Shown one piece after another: positions 41,902 to 50,865 of a stretch of DNA of 61,553 nt. The first letter of the stretch is position 1. Each line of letters starts with the position of its first letter. A program made the translations under genes and the position numbers. A model generated the notes under the pieces. That model did no database searches, had not been told where the DNA came from, and saw only the letters and a program-made list of their open reading frames with translations. This stretch comes from an uncultured Prevotellaceae bacterium (lineage in GTDB: Bacteria > Bacteroidota > Bacteroidia > Bacteroidales > Bacteroidaceae): NCBI GenBank assembly GCA_902800245.1, contig CADCDY010000013.1, positions 1 through 61,553 on the forward strand, written 5' to 3'.

Positions 41902-42378
41902 ATGAAGAAAATAGCATTCTTTTTGATGACTCTGGTGGCAGGAGTCACTCAGGCAGACGCCCAAAAGTATCTCACAGCAGGTACTGAGGTTCCCGTTGTG
42001 GCAACTCAGGACATCAATGCCTATGACTTGAAAGAAGGTCAGATGATAGAGCTGGCAACGGCCGACGACGTGAAATTGGAAACGGGCGAGATCGCTATTC
42101 CCAAAGGTTCACAGGTTTCGGCACGTGTGCGCACCTCATTGAAACAGCGTGTACTTGCCAACCAAAAAAGGCGTCTCATCATTGACGTCAAGGAAGTAAA
42201 AATGCCGAACGGTGCGACCGTTCCCCTCTGCAACGGTGTGGCAAGTTTCACCACCAGCAAGAAGACAGGCGACTTAGAAGCAGCACCCTTGAAGTATGTA
42301 TCTTCACAAAGACTGATGATTCCTACCGATTACGTCATCCGCGCCAAAGTGGAAGTCACTCAGAACATCAGTAAGTAG
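41902..42378 (+). CDS. Exported conserved hypothetical, 158 aa
   Basis: A 158-aa protein with a signal peptide (MKKIAFFLMTLVAGVTQADA, cut before Q). The mature part starts KYLTAGTEVPVVATQDINAYDLKEGQ and includes a positively charged strand (RTSLKQRVLANQKRRLIIDVKEVKM). The AGTEVPV pattern recalls SAF/VirB10-like beta domains, but the match is too short to assign. It is cotranscribed with the 170-aa exported protein. Function unknown. Confidence 0.7.
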   Translation: MKKIAFFLMTLVAGVTQADAQKYLTAGTEVPVVATQDINAYDLKEGQMIELATADDVKLETGEIAIPKGSQVSARVRTSLKQRVLANQKRRLIIDVKEVKMPNGATVPLCNGVASFTTSKKTGDLEAAPLKYVSSQRLMIPTDYVIRAKVEVTQNISK

Positions 42379-42427
42379 ATAATAGATTACCTAAGTCTAC
42401 CTCCGTGCGTGTTCGCGGGCAGCTGAA

Positions 42428-42530
42428 GGGGAAAAGTGCCGTGCAAACAGGGAGAAAGTGCCTATGTAAAAGGGAGCAAATGCCTAGGTAAGTGGATTCG
42501 GGCGGCCGTGCGCATCAATGTGCACGGCCG
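42428..42530. repeat. 22-nt tandem repeat and GC-rich hairpin
   Basis: Three 22-nt units (starting GGGGAAAAGTGCC, GGGAGAAAGTGCC, GGGAGCAAATGCC) at about 42428-42493, then a hairpin with 13-bp arms (CGGCCGTGCGCAT / ATGTGCACGGCCG, about 42502-42529). They fill the space between convergent genes. The hairpin may act as a terminator although no T-run follows. The 22-nt units recall those at 13-77. Confidence 0.65.
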
Positions 42531-42595
42531 TGCTTATTATTGCGGGCGGGCGGGCTTATTATTGCGACCGACCGCCCATAACCGAGTTTTAAACC

Positions 42596-44440
42596 TTATG
42601 AAGCGTCACCCTGCCTGAAAAGGTGGGTGAAATGTTTGTTATACAATTCGGAGAGACCGGCACGGTTGTCGATAGCCTCACCAACCACGAGCATCGTGGT
42701 GAGAGTGAGGTTATTGTCGTGAACTATCTTCGCGAGGTCTTTTAATACACCGCGATAGATGCGCTGGTCGGGCCACGTCAGATGGTAGCAGGCAGCGACG
42801 GGAGTATCTTCAGGGTATTCCTGAAGGAGCTCGCGCTGGACGTCGTCGACAATGGCAGCAGAGAGGAAGATGCACATGGTACTCTGACTACGAGCCAGCA
42901 GGTGCAGTTGTTCTTTTTCGGGCATAGGTGTCCTGCCCTCGCCTCGCGTCAGGATGATGGTCTGCGTGCGTTCGGGAATGGTAAACTGGGAGCGTAGTTC
43001 GGCAGCAGCAGCGAGGAACGACGAAATGCCTGGGGTGATGTGATACGACATATGGTTGGCGTCGAAGAAGGCCATTTGTTCCTGAATGGCGCCAAAGATG
43101 CAGGGGTCACCAGTATGCAGACGAACTATGAAATGACCCTTGTCGTAGTGCTCCTTCATCAGGGCGCATTGCTCTTCGAGATTCATATCAGCAGAACTTC
43201 TGACCACAGCGCCAGGCTTGTGGCATTCTGTCAATGCCTTAGGTACCAATGAGCCTGCATAAAGAATGAGGTCAGCCTTCTCCAACATCTTACGCCCACG
43301 AACAGAAACGAGATCAGGGTCGCCAGGTCCTGCGCCAACGATTTCGATGTGGGCAGTATGCTCAGCGGTTTGCCCGCTGAGGATAGCGGCGGTCTCGGCG
43401 GCAGAACCGCCGAGCACACGACCTTCGCGAAGATGGGCGCGGTCGATAGCCAAAGCAGCGGTCCAGTTTTTGCCTTTCACTTTGGGAATGATGAGTTTGC
43501 CATGATTGGAGCCGAGGATGGCAGCAGCCTCGCAGACGCTGGGAGTCCCCACGTGTTTGGCAACGGTATCGCTGGGATTAGGAACATCGACGGCAGCCAG
43601 TTCGTCAGCCGTAAAGAAGACCACTTCTTCGTCGTATTCATCTTCAAGCATCGCACAGAACTCCTCGTCCTCTTTCACGTCGATGGTACAATAGCGGTGG
43701 GCACAAGGCAGAATACCACGTTCGGCAAAAGCCTCATCAATCTGGTCGTAAATAGCATAATAGTCATCAGGGTGATGAGCCAATCCAAATCCTATCGTCC
43801 CCACCATCGGCACGAAATGCAACTCCAGCATGCCGTAGGGCGCAGAGCGATTGTAAGGCGACACGATGATGAGCAATTTGTATTTTCGAGGGTCGGCTTC
43901 GCTGATGTCATTGATGATGGTGACGTGGTCGGGCTTCGTCGCTTCCAAGTAGTCGGTACCCTCGTCGCGAGCCTCCAATAGCAAGGCTGTAGGTTTGCGA
44001 TTGATGAAAGCAAAAATGCAGTCGTTCATGTCCTCAATGTCGCTGGCTACAGGCCAGTCGAAGCGTTGTTCAAAGGTATCGAGTGCCCAAAGTCCGGCAT
44101 TGTCGCTTTGTGTAGTAATGACCTCATGGGCATCAAGGATAGCGGCAATCTGGCGTGTCAAGTCGTTGGCACCACCGATGTGTCCACTGAGCACTGAAAT
44201 GACGTCCTTTCCCAATGAGTCGATACAGACCACCGCAGGGTCTTCATGCTTGTCTTTGACGTAGGGCGCGATGGTTCGCACGCAGATACCCATCGCCCCG
44301 ATGAAGACAAAGGCGTCGAACTTCTTCCAATTTGTCGCGATGGCATCGCGACATACGGTAACGGCTGTTGGGTACTGCTGCTGGAGACGGAAGGCAATGG
44401 TTGCTCCTGCCTCGCTGATTTGTATGATGGCTATCTTCAT
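42596..44440 (-). CDS. cbiGF: Fused CbiG-CbiF (cobalt-precorrin-5A hydrolase, C11-methylase)
   Basis: A 614-aa fusion. Residues 1-350 are CbiG (FIGAMGICVRTIAPYVKDK, SVLSGHIGGANDLTR, TTQSDNAGLWALD, GFGLAHHPDDYY, EAAAILGS), which opens the lactone of cobalt-precorrin-5A. Residues about 368-614 are CbiF/CobM, the C11 methylase (IEIVGAGPGDPDLVSVRG, LHTGDPCIFGAIQEQ, HITPGISSFLAAAA, ILTRGEGRTPMPE, VAACYHLTWPDQ). The linker REGRVLGGSAAETAAILSG is encoded by two GC-rich hairpins (43361-43414). The start overlaps the esterase stop (ATGA). Both activities are needed for the anaerobic pathway. It is the last gene of the operon. Confidence 0.93.
   Translation of the reverse strand: MKIAIIQISEAGATIAFRLQQQYPTAVTVCRDAIATNWKKFDAFVFIGAMGICVRTIAPYVKDKHEDPAVVCIDSLGKDVISVLSGHIGGANDLTRQIAAILDAHEVITTQSDNAGLWALDTFEQRFDWPVASDIEDMNDCIFAFINRKPTALLLEARDEGTDYLEATKPDHVTIINDISEADPRKYKLLIIVSPYNRSAPYGMLELHFVPMVGTIGFGLAHHPDDYYAIYDQIDEAFAERGILPCAHRYCTIDVKEDEEFCAMLEDEYDEEVVFFTADELAAVDVPNPSDTVAKHVGTPSVCEAAAILGSNHGKLIIPKVKGKNWTAALAIDRAHLREGRVLGGSAAETAAILSGQTAEHTAHIEIVGAGPGDPDLVSVRGRKMLEKADLILYAGSLVPKALTECHKPGAVVRSSADMNLEEQCALMKEHYDKGHFIVRLHTGDPCIFGAIQEQMAFFDANHMSYHITPGISSFLAAAAELRSQFTIPERTQTIILTRGEGRTPMPEKEQLHLLARSQSTMCIFLSAAIVDDVQRELLQEYPEDTPVAACYHLTWPDQRIYRGVLKDLAKIVHDNNLTLTTMLVVGEAIDNRAGLSELYNKHFTHLFRQGDAS
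43361..43414. repeat. Two palindromic inserts in the CbiG-CbiF linker
   Basis: Hairpin one: CTCAGCGG, loop, CCGCTGAG (43361-43381). Hairpin two: CTCGGCGG, CAGAA, CCGCCGAG (43394-43414). Eight-bp stems with 4-5-nt loops, the same build as those at 46269-46288 and 57677-57730. Confidence 0.75.
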
Positions 44441-46002
44441 TTTTTCTTAGCATTAAAGGCATCCAACTGCTTGAAGCAATGGCGGTTTATAATATCCTCA
44501 AGCTGGCGGTCCGGATTGTGGCGGATGCGACAGTTGTAGTCGAACACCATCAGTTCGCCATTCTCTGCGGTATAGGGTTGCCAGGCAGGAAGCGCATCGA
44601 TGTTAGGATTGCCGTTGTGGGCAAACTGCGCCCAGACGCTGCTCATCTTGTCTGCCAACAGCAGGTCGTCGGCAGTGGGATTAGGCAGATCGTTTTTGGC
44701 ACGATGGAGGGTGTTGAAGCAGAACTTCAATTCGTGGCCATGAATGGAACCGTTGTTCAGTGGCGAGCGCCAAGTGAACATATACATATAGGTTGGCGCC
44801 TGACGTTTCTTCGTAATTGCATCGGCGGTGATGATAGTCTTGGGACGGAAGAGCCAATCGATGCTCAACAGGTCTTGCGATAAGCGTTCAACGGTGCCAT
44901 CCGGATAGGCTTCGACGAATGCGCTGATATAGGCATCGGTTTCGTCGCCAAAGGTTCGCTGCAATTCGGTACGAGCCTCAGCAAGCGTCAGTTTCTGATT
45001 GTAACGCAGTCGTTGCAGTTCGTTGAACGTAGTACCAATCATGAGGGGAATATTGTCGCTGATGCTTGCAAAGTCGGGTTGGAAGGGCTGTTGTAGCAAT
45101 GTCTCGCCATCGGGCGCAGGACCGAACCCCCACATCATTGGAGTGCCAGGACGTCGTGTGCCGATGCTGGCAGCCATTGCCCGTTGACCAGCAGCGTAAA
45201 GGTCCTTGTAGGGAACGTCCTTGATTTTATCGATGTTCTTTTTGTCGATACCCAGTTCTTTGAGCACAGCCTCGCCCAACTCCTCGGTCATCGCTTTAGT
45301 ATTGACGTTGAGGATGGTGCCGCTCATGATAATAGCCTTGTGGAAGAGTCCCTTAGCTCTGGGCATACACATCAACGTGCCGACCTTGCCGCCACCGCCA
45401 GACTCACCGAAGATCGTGACGTTGTTGGGGTCGCCACCAAAGCGTTCGATATTGTCACGCACCCATTCGAGAGCAGCCACAGCATCGTGCATACCCACAT
45501 TGCCACTATACTTATACTTCTTGCCACACGTGGAGAGGTCGAGGAAGCCAAGGATGTTCAGACGATGGTTGATACCCACCACAACGACATCTTTCTTAGC
45601 CAGTTGCATACCCGGATCCCATTCGGACGTACCGCTGTCGAAACCTCCTCCGTGGAGCCAGAACATAACGGGCTTCTTAGCCTTTACGTCGGTAGTCCAG
45701 ACATTGAGCACGCAACACTGTTCCGACATCTGTTCTTCCGTCATCGGACGGTTGGTGGGTTGCATAGTCATCGGTCCCCAGTGGTCGCAGGCTCTTACAC
45801 CCTTCCACTTCTTGACGGGCTGCGGGGACATGAAGCGCTCGACTTTGGCATAAGGAATGCCGAGGAAAGCCATCGTGCCCTCCTGCATGATGCCACTGAC
45901 CTTTCCGGAAGTGGTACTAACGATTTCTTTGTTGTCTCCTTGCGCATTGGCTGCGGTGAGGGATAATAGCAATAATGCCAGAAGTAATAAGTTCTTTTTC
46001 AT
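44437..46002 (-). CDS. Carboxylesterase type B family protein
   Basis: A 521-aa exported esterase (signal peptide MKKNLLLLALLLLSLTAANA, cut before Q). The type-B carboxylesterase fold is clear: FLGIPYA, PVMFWLHGGGFDSG (oxyanion hole), nucleophile elbow FGESGGGGKVG and a late catalytic His candidate in KFCFNTLHRAK. It lies between cbiET (19 nt) and cbiGF (4-nt overlap), inside the corrin operon, although no esterase step is known in corrin synthesis. A role in taking apart corrinoid esters outside the cell is only a guess. Confidence 0.85.
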   Translation of the reverse strand: MKKNLLLLALLLLSLTAANAQGDNKEIVSTTSGKVSGIMQEGTMAFLGIPYAKVERFMSPQPVKKWKGVRACDHWGPMTMQPTNRPMTEEQMSEQCCVLNVWTTDVKAKKPVMFWLHGGGFDSGTSEWDPGMQLAKKDVVVVGINHRLNILGFLDLSTCGKKYKYSGNVGMHDAVAALEWVRDNIERFGGDPNNVTIFGESGGGGKVGTLMCMPRAKGLFHKAIIMSGTILNVNTKAMTEELGEAVLKELGIDKKNIDKIKDVPYKDLYAAGQRAMAASIGTRRPGTPMMWGFGPAPDGETLLQQPFQPDFASISDNIPLMIGTTFNELQRLRYNQKLTLAEARTELQRTFGDETDAYISAFVEAYPDGTVERLSQDLLSIDWLFRPKTIITADAITKKRQAPTYMYMFTWRSPLNNGSIHGHELKFCFNTLHRAKNDLPNPTADDLLLADKMSSVWAQFAHNGNPNIDALPAWQPYTAENGELMVFDYNCRIRHNPDRQLEDIINRHCFKQLDAFNAKKK

Positions 46003-46021
46003 TGTTATGGTCTATATATTG

Positions 46022-47227
46022 TTATCGATGAGCTTTAAGTATCTCGATGGGGTTGTAGTCGTTGAGATGAATTCGCAGCGGTTCCTCCTGATGCAAGCCC
46101 AACTCTTCGCAAACCTCGTCCCAAAGTTGACGACTGTTAGTTGGTACTTTAGGGGATGTGACGCTATTGAAAACAATGATGCCATCAGGGGCAAGGACGG
46201 TGAGCACTTTCGCCATGATTTCTTTGAGATGGCCGCCGTGACCGCCGATAAAGACGGCATCGGGGGAACCCGTCGGAGAACCGACGGGAACGGTGGCCTG
46301 CAGGAAGTCGCCCATGTGGATGTTGATGCCGGGAGCACCGAAGCGACAGGCGTTTTCATGGATGATAGCCTCGCACTCAGGACGGATTTCGAAAGCCTCT
46401 ATCTGTAGATGCGGGAATTGTAGGCGCGCTTCGATGGAGACACTACCCGTGCAGAAACCGATGTCCCAGAAGACACGACGTTTAGGCAGATCGAGGGCCT
46501 GAAGCGTCAAGAGCCGGATGGGCATCTTGGTAATCATCTTCTCACGACCGTCAAGGAGCACAAAGGCACTGTCGGGGATACCATATGGTTTCGTGTGCTC
46601 GACGGTTTTGCCATCGAGAATCATGCAGTTGGGCATAGAGAACTCACGACGAACGGCTTCTTCAAGGGAAATCGTAGTTACCTTTTCTAATTGCGGGTTT
46701 CCCAAGTGTTCACCTACATACATATTATAAGAGGTATAACCGTAATCCAGCATGCGCTGGGCAATAGCGGCAGGCGTATGCTCCTTGTCGGTCAGCACAC
46801 CAATCTTCCCTACCTTTTCTATCAGCGCGCGATCGAACTCCGGCCAAGGACGGCCTGTCAGCGAGACAATACGCATGTCGTGATAGGACATCACGAGACG
46901 ATGTGCCAACATCTGCAGGGAGTTAAAGGAGGGATAGATTGTAATAGCTGCATCAGGAAATTCACGGCGCAAGGTATTGGCAAAACCAAAAAACAAAGGA
47001 TCTCCAGAAGCAAATACCACCACTTCATCATGGTAACGCTTGAAAACAGCATCCAAAGGAACTGCAATATTTATCCACTCTGTATTTACAGGCAGCAACG
47101 ACGCCACAATCTCATGGTGACGCTTGCCTCCCGAGAACACCTTGCCGTTCTTGATGATTTCCAATACTTCGGGTGAAAACCAAGGTTTCGGATTGTCCGT
47201 AATTCCTATAACGATGAACCGTTGCAT
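46022..47227 (-). CDS. cobL: Precorrin-6Y C5,15-methyltransferase, CbiE-CbiT
   Basis: A 401-aa bifunctional enzyme. CbiE domain (1-200: IVIGITDNPKPWFSPEVLEI, FASGDPLFFG, IVSLTGRPWPEFD, LTDKEHTPAAIA) methylates C5; CbiT domain (210-401: VFWDIGFCTGSVSIEA, VFIGGHGGHLKEIM, NSVTSPK) methylates C15 and decarboxylates. The segment VPVGSPTGSPDAVF just before the CbiT GGHGG motif is encoded by a small hairpin (46269-46288). It is the second gene of the minus-strand corrin operon, 25 nt after cbiHC. Confidence 0.93.
   Translation of the reverse strand: MQRFIVIGITDNPKPWFSPEVLEIIKNGKVFSGGKRHHEIVASLLPVNTEWINIAVPLDAVFKRYHDEVVVFASGDPLFFGFANTLRREFPDAAITIYPSFNSLQMLAHRLVMSYHDMRIVSLTGRPWPEFDRALIEKVGKIGVLTDKEHTPAAIAQRMLDYGYTSYNMYVGEHLGNPQLEKVTTISLEEAVRREFSMPNCMILDGKTVEHTKPYGIPDSAFVLLDGREKMITKMPIRLLTLQALDLPKRRVFWDIGFCTGSVSIEARLQFPHLQIEAFEIRPECEAIIHENACRFGAPGINIHMGDFLQATVPVGSPTGSPDAVFIGGHGGHLKEIMAKVLTVLAPDGIIVFNSVTSPKVPTNSRQLWDEVCEELGLHQEEPLRIHLNDYNPIEILKAHR
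46269..46288. repeat. Palindromic insert in cobL
   Basis: CCCGTCGG, AGAA, CCGACGGG: an 8-bp perfect stem with a 4-nt loop, in frame in the CbiT domain, encoding VGSPTGS. Confidence 0.7.
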
Positions 47228-47252
47228 ATTATCCGTTTAATCTGTAATCATT

Positions 47253-48668
47253 TTACAGGTCGCGACCTGGTTTCAGTTGTTCGGCATCGTCAAAAGTAAG
47301 TATCGCATTGCACAGCGTTGCAGCGAGATTGCTACCGCCTTTTCTGCCCTCAACAATTATCTTGGGAATCTGTTTCAACGTCTTGACAGCATGTTTACTT
47401 TCGCAAACATGCACAAAGCCGACTGGAGCGGCAATGATACCCACGGGATGCATCTTGCCTTTACGCACCAAGTCGCAAATTTCGAAGAGTGCCGTTGGAG
47501 CATTGCCCACCACATAGAGTGCCTCGGGATATTCCTCCGCCGCCAGTTGCATGCAAGCCTGACTGCGGGTGATGCCTTTCTGTTCAGCCATCTGTTTGGA
47601 ACGCGGGTCGTTGATGTAGCAATGCACCTCGATGCCCAGTCGTTCCAAAGCCCCCTTACGGATACCGCTGGCAGCCATCGTGACATCTGTTACGATATGT
47701 TTCAGACTGCCATCAACCACCTTATTGTATAGAATCTCCGTAGCACGGTCGTCCATCCAAAGGCACTCTTCCATGTTGAAGTCAACCGTCGTATGAATGG
47801 CATGCAGCAACGGCCATAGGCGCCACGTTGGCACGTCGGGATGTTGCATCTCGGAGAGAATTGTGCGGAAACTTTCCATCATAATAGACTGGCCGGGTTT
47901 CACACCCTCCTGCTTCTCCTCACGATAGTAGCCGCGAGGCGTAATCATCTTGCCGTCAACGACATACGACTGCGAATTGCCAATCAGAACGACGGTAAAC
48001 ATATCCACGTCTTCAGGGTCGAAGGCCCCCAATGTCGTAACTTTGACCTCTTGCTCCTCGCGACCTGCCTGACGAACATAGCCTACGGGGGTGTCGACAG
48101 AACGTTCCTGAAGGAAGAGTTCCTGCAGACGATATAATTGCCAATAGCGGCCGTGCGACTTCGGATTATAAACCGCCGTCACAAAATCACCCACAGCAGC
48201 AGCCTTGATGCGTCGTTCAATAACGTTCCAAGGAGTCATTAAGTCTGAAAGGGATATCAGACACACATCATGTCCGATGGGGGCTCCAAGTAATGAGGCC
48301 GCCTTTTGGAAAGCAGAGATGCCAGGGAGGGTAACAACTTCGATGTCAGCGGGGAAACCGCAGGCCACACGTTCTCGTTTCATCTCATAGATCAACGGAG
48401 CCATACCGTACAAACCCGCATCGCCACTCGATACGACACAGACGGTCTTACCCTGGTCTGCTAAACGGAACGCCTGTTCGGCACGCTCACGTTCTTTCTT
48501 CATACCCGTGTCGATACACTCACAGTCCGTCTTCACATATGCTTCGATGAACTGGAAGTAATACTTATACCCCACGACAGCATCAGCCTCCCGTACTGCT
48601 TCGAGCACGGCAGGTGTGATGTCTTCCTTACTGCCAGGTCCTATGCCTGCTACAATGATTTTTCCCAT
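47253..48668 (-). CDS. cbiHC: Fused CbiH-CbiC (C17-methylase, precorrin-8X mutase)
   Basis: A 471-aa fusion. Residues 1-240 are the precorrin-3B C17-methylase CbiH/CobJ (IIVAGIGPGSKEDIT, SSGDAGLYGMAPLIYE, TLPGISAFQKAASLLGAPIG, AVYNPKSHGRYWQL). Residues about 265-471 are precorrin-8X methylmutase CbiC/CobH (LLHAIHTTVDF with the catalytic His, VVDGSLKHIVTDVTMAASG, ITRSQACMQLA, GNAPTALFEI, APVGFVHVCESK). The ATG at 48668 is 8 nt from its -7 box (48677-48684), so the leader is very short. It begins the corrin operon cbiHC-cobL-esterase-cbiGF. Confidence 0.93.
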   Translation of the reverse strand: MGKIIVAGIGPGSKEDITPAVLEAVREADAVVGYKYYFQFIEAYVKTDCECIDTGMKKERERAEQAFRLADQGKTVCVVSSGDAGLYGMAPLIYEMKRERVACGFPADIEVVTLPGISAFQKAASLLGAPIGHDVCLISLSDLMTPWNVIERRIKAAAVGDFVTAVYNPKSHGRYWQLYRLQELFLQERSVDTPVGYVRQAGREEQEVKVTTLGAFDPEDVDMFTVVLIGNSQSYVVDGKMITPRGYYREEKQEGVKPGQSIMMESFRTILSEMQHPDVPTWRLWPLLHAIHTTVDFNMEECLWMDDRATEILYNKVVDGSLKHIVTDVTMAASGIRKGALERLGIEVHCYINDPRSKQMAEQKGITRSQACMQLAAEEYPEALYVVGNAPTALFEICDLVRKGKMHPVGIIAAPVGFVHVCESKHAVKTLKQIPKIIVEGRKGGSNLAATLCNAILTFDDAEQLKPGRDL

Positions 48669-48676
48669 ATCTGCTG

Positions 48677-48720
48677 CAAAGATACACAAAAAAAGCGGAC
48701 TGACCAACCATCGGCACAGC
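48677..48720 (-). promoter_or_regulatory. Extended promoter module, copy 3 (cbiHC)
   Basis: Minus strand: GATGGTTGGTCAGTCCGC, a T-run, then TATCTTTG at 48677-48684 with GTTG 20 nt before it. It lies back to back with copy 4. Confidence 0.6.
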
Positions 48721-48754
48721 TTTTTTACAATGTAAGCACTATATAACAAAAAAA

Positions 48755-48796
48755 GGACTCATCGTTTGGTGGGCTCACATTTTATTTGTAACTTTG
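48755..48796 (+). promoter_or_regulatory. Extended promoter module, copy 4 (rpiB)
   Basis: ACTCATCGTTTGGTGGGCTC, a short T-rich stretch, then TAACTTTG at 48789-48796; TTTG lies 20 nt before. Its core CTCATCGTTTGGTGGG is identical to the cstA module at 18927-18968. Confidence 0.65.
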
Positions 48797-48828
48797 CACC
48801 AATGTTTAATCCTAAAGCGAAAGAAAAG

Positions 48829-49272
48829 ATGGAAACAAAGATTATCGGACTAGCCAGCGACCATGCAGGCTTTGCACTGAAACAATTCGTGAAGAAGTAT
48901 CTGGAAGAGAAAGGATACGAGTATAAGGACTATGGCACGTATACGGAGGATTCGTGCGACTACAGCGACTTCGGTCATGCGTTGGCTGAGGGTATCGAGA
49001 AGGGCGAGGTATTCCCAGGTATTGCCATTTGTGGCAGCGGTGAGGGCATCAACATGACGCTGAATAAGCACCAGTCGATTCGTGCTGGTCTCTGCTGGAT
49101 TCCCGAGATTGCCCATCTGATTCGTCAGCACAACAATGCCAACGTATTGGTTATGCCCGGACGTTTCATCGATGAAGATACGGCCCGTAAGATTATGGAC
49201 GAGTACTTTACCACGGAGTTTGAAGGCGGTCGCCACCAGAAGCGTATTGATAAAATACCTGTGCAAAAGTAA
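48829..49272 (+). CDS. rpiB: Ribose 5-phosphate isomerase B
   Basis: A 147-aa RpiB/LacAB-family isomerase interconverting ribose and ribulose 5-phosphates. Markers: GLASDHAGFALKQ (His of ring opening), DYGTYTEDSCDY, the catalytic Cys in AICGSGEGINMTLN, and NANVLVMPGRFID. The ATG at 48829 gives the family start (METKIIGLASDHAG) and a leader of about 25 nt; the ATG at 48802 would be almost at the transcription start. A terminator follows at 49286-49328. Confidence 0.92.
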   Translation: METKIIGLASDHAGFALKQFVKKYLEEKGYEYKDYGTYTEDSCDYSDFGHALAEGIEKGEVFPGIAICGSGEGINMTLNKHQSIRAGLCWIPEIAHLIRQHNNANVLVMPGRFIDEDTARKIMDEYFTTEFEGGRHQKRIDKIPVQK

Positions 49273-49285
49273 GTTACGAGGTATA

Positions 49286-49328
49286 ACAAACAAGAGGGAG
49301 CGTCATCAAGACACTCCCTCTTGTTTGT
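49286..49328. terminator. Bidirectional terminator, rpiB / rplT
   Basis: A perfect 15-bp stem ACAAACAAGAGGGAG / CTCCCTCTTGTTTGT with a 13-nt loop lies between convergent rpiB and rplT. T-rich stretches on both sides allow it to work in both directions. Confidence 0.85.
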
Positions 49329-49344
49329 TGTAATCAACTGATTC

Positions 49345-49689
49345 TTACTTTACCTTAGCTACGATAGCCTTGAAAGCCTCGGGGTTGTTGAGGGCGAGGT
49401 CAGCGAGAACCTTACGGTTGATCTCGATACCAGCCTTGGCCAACTTACCCATGAGTACAGAATAGCTCATACCCTCCTGGCGAGCGGCAGCGTTGATACG
49501 CTGAATCCAAAGAGCACGGAATGTGCGCTTCTTGTTCTTACGGTCGCGGTAAGCGTAGGTAAGACCCTTCTCCCAAGTGTTCTTGGCTACTGTCCAAACA
49601 TTCTTGCGGGCACCAAAGTAACCGCGAGTGAGCTTAAGAATTCTCTTACGTTTTGCACGTGATGCTACGTGATTTACTGATCTTGGCAT
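49345..49689 (-). CDS. rplT: 50S ribosomal protein L20
   Basis: A 114-aa L20 protein, required for 50S assembly. The basic N-terminal arm ([20 protein letters not shown]) and the C-terminal globular part (RAKR-type contacts, [21 protein letters not shown]) are standard. Third gene of the infC-rpmI-rplT operon. In other bacteria L20 represses this operon by binding its mRNA; no such structure is evident here. Confidence 0.97.
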   Translation of the reverse strand: MPRSVNHVASRAKRKRILKLTRGYFGARKNVWTVAKNTWEKGLTYAYRDRKNKKRTFRALWIQRINAAARQEGMSYSVLMGKLAKAGIEINRKVLADLALNNPEAFKAIVAKVK

Positions 49690-49726
49690 AGTTTTCTTTT
49701 ACTTTAAATGTTTGACAATAGGTGAA

Positions 49727-49924
49727 TTAACGGAGACACAACAGGTCGCGAACCTGCTTCATGTTTGTTACATCAACGAGTGTTGAGCCCTGCAGATTGC
49801 GCTTCTGCTTCTTAGTCTTTTTCGTCAGAATGTGACTGTGGTAAGCGTGGTGTCTCTTAACCTTACCTGTACCGGTGAACGCGAATCTTTTCTTCGCTCC
49901 GGAGTTTGTCTTTACTTTTGGCAT
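49727..49924 (-). CDS. rpmI: 50S ribosomal protein L35
   Basis: A 65-aa L35: [20 protein letters not shown] then [20 protein letters not shown], typical length and charge. It lies between infC (78 nt upstream) and rplT (37 nt downstream). Confidence 0.97.
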   Translation of the reverse strand: MPKVKTNSGAKKRFAFTGTGKVKRHHAYHSHILTKKTKKQKRNLQGSTLVDVTNMKQVRDLLCLR

Positions 49925-50002
49925 TGTTTTTAAAAATTTAAATTGTTATTAATAAATCGGCGACTACGCATATACCGGGCGCGACGCCTTCTCTTTTTCT
50001 TT

Positions 50003-50698
50003 TTATTCGTCTTCGGCCTCCTCGGTCAGTTTTTTCAGCGCATCGGCACTGATTTTCGCATTGGCCAAGAGTCCGCCGTTCGATGGTTTCTCCTCAACGG
50101 CCTGTGGACGAGGAGCATCCTTGGTCTCAGCATTTGATGCCTCACGGTCGCGAGCCTGCTGGCTTTTCTTGGCGACACCGGCTTTCTTAGGAGCCAGATA
50201 AAGGAACATCTTCTTGCCTTCGAGTGATGGCATTCCTTCGACCTTACCATATTCCTCAAGGTCATTGGCAAAACGGAGCAACAGCACCTCGCCTTGTTCC
50301 TTGAACAGGATGGAACGACCACGGAAAAATACATACGCGCGTACCTTATTACCTTCTTCCAGAAATTCCTTGGCATGCTTCAACTTAAACTGATAGTCAT
50401 GCTCGTCGGTCTGAGGTCCGAAACGTATCTCCTTGACTTCGACCTTCACCTGCTTGGCCTTCATTTCCTTCTGGCGCTTCTTCTGCTGGTAAAGGAACTT
50501 GGAATAATCGATGAGACGACAAACGGGTGGATTGGCGTTCGGCGAAATCTCGACGAGATCAACACCCTGATCGCGTGCCATATCCAATGCTTCACGCGTC
50601 GGAACAACGGTGCTTCCACCATCGCCAACGATTCGCACTTCACGTACACGTATCTGCTCATTGATACGGTACTGATTCTTCATGTTGTCGTTCTTCAT
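50003..50698 (-). CDS. infC: Translation initiation factor IF-3
   Basis: A 231-aa IF-3, which keeps 30S subunits free and checks the start codon. N-domain ([19 protein letters not shown]), linker helix ([19 protein letters not shown]) and C-domain ([20 protein letters not shown]) are clear. A C-terminal tail of about 45 residues rich in Lys, Ala and Glu ([20 protein letters not shown]...) is longer than in E. coli, as is common in Bacteroidetes. The start is an ordinary ATG (50698), or one at 50683, not the AUU used in E. coli. The promoter TAATTTTG is at 50723-50730. thrS is not upstream. Confidence 0.95.
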   Translation of the reverse strand: MKNDNMKNQYRINEQIRVREVRIVGDGGSTVVPTREALDMARDQGVDLVEISPNANPPVCRLIDYSKFLYQQKKRQKEMKAKQVKVEVKEIRFGPQTDEHDYQFKLKHAKEFLEEGNKVRAYVFFRGRSILFKEQGEVLLLRFANDLEEYGKVEGMPSLEGKKMFLYLAPKKAGVAKKSQQARDREASNAETKDAPRPQAVEEKPSNGGLLANAKISADALKKLTEEAEDE

Positions 50699-50865
50699 TA
50701 ACCAATTTTTCGAAATCGGCTGCAAAATTACTACAATTTACGCAAAATACAAAATAAATTCGCAATTATTTTTATTTTTCACCCTAAACTGCAAAAAACT
50801 GCACAAAAATTTTGCGAATGTGCAAAAAAGATATTACCTTTGCACAAAAATTTGAAAATTGTGCA

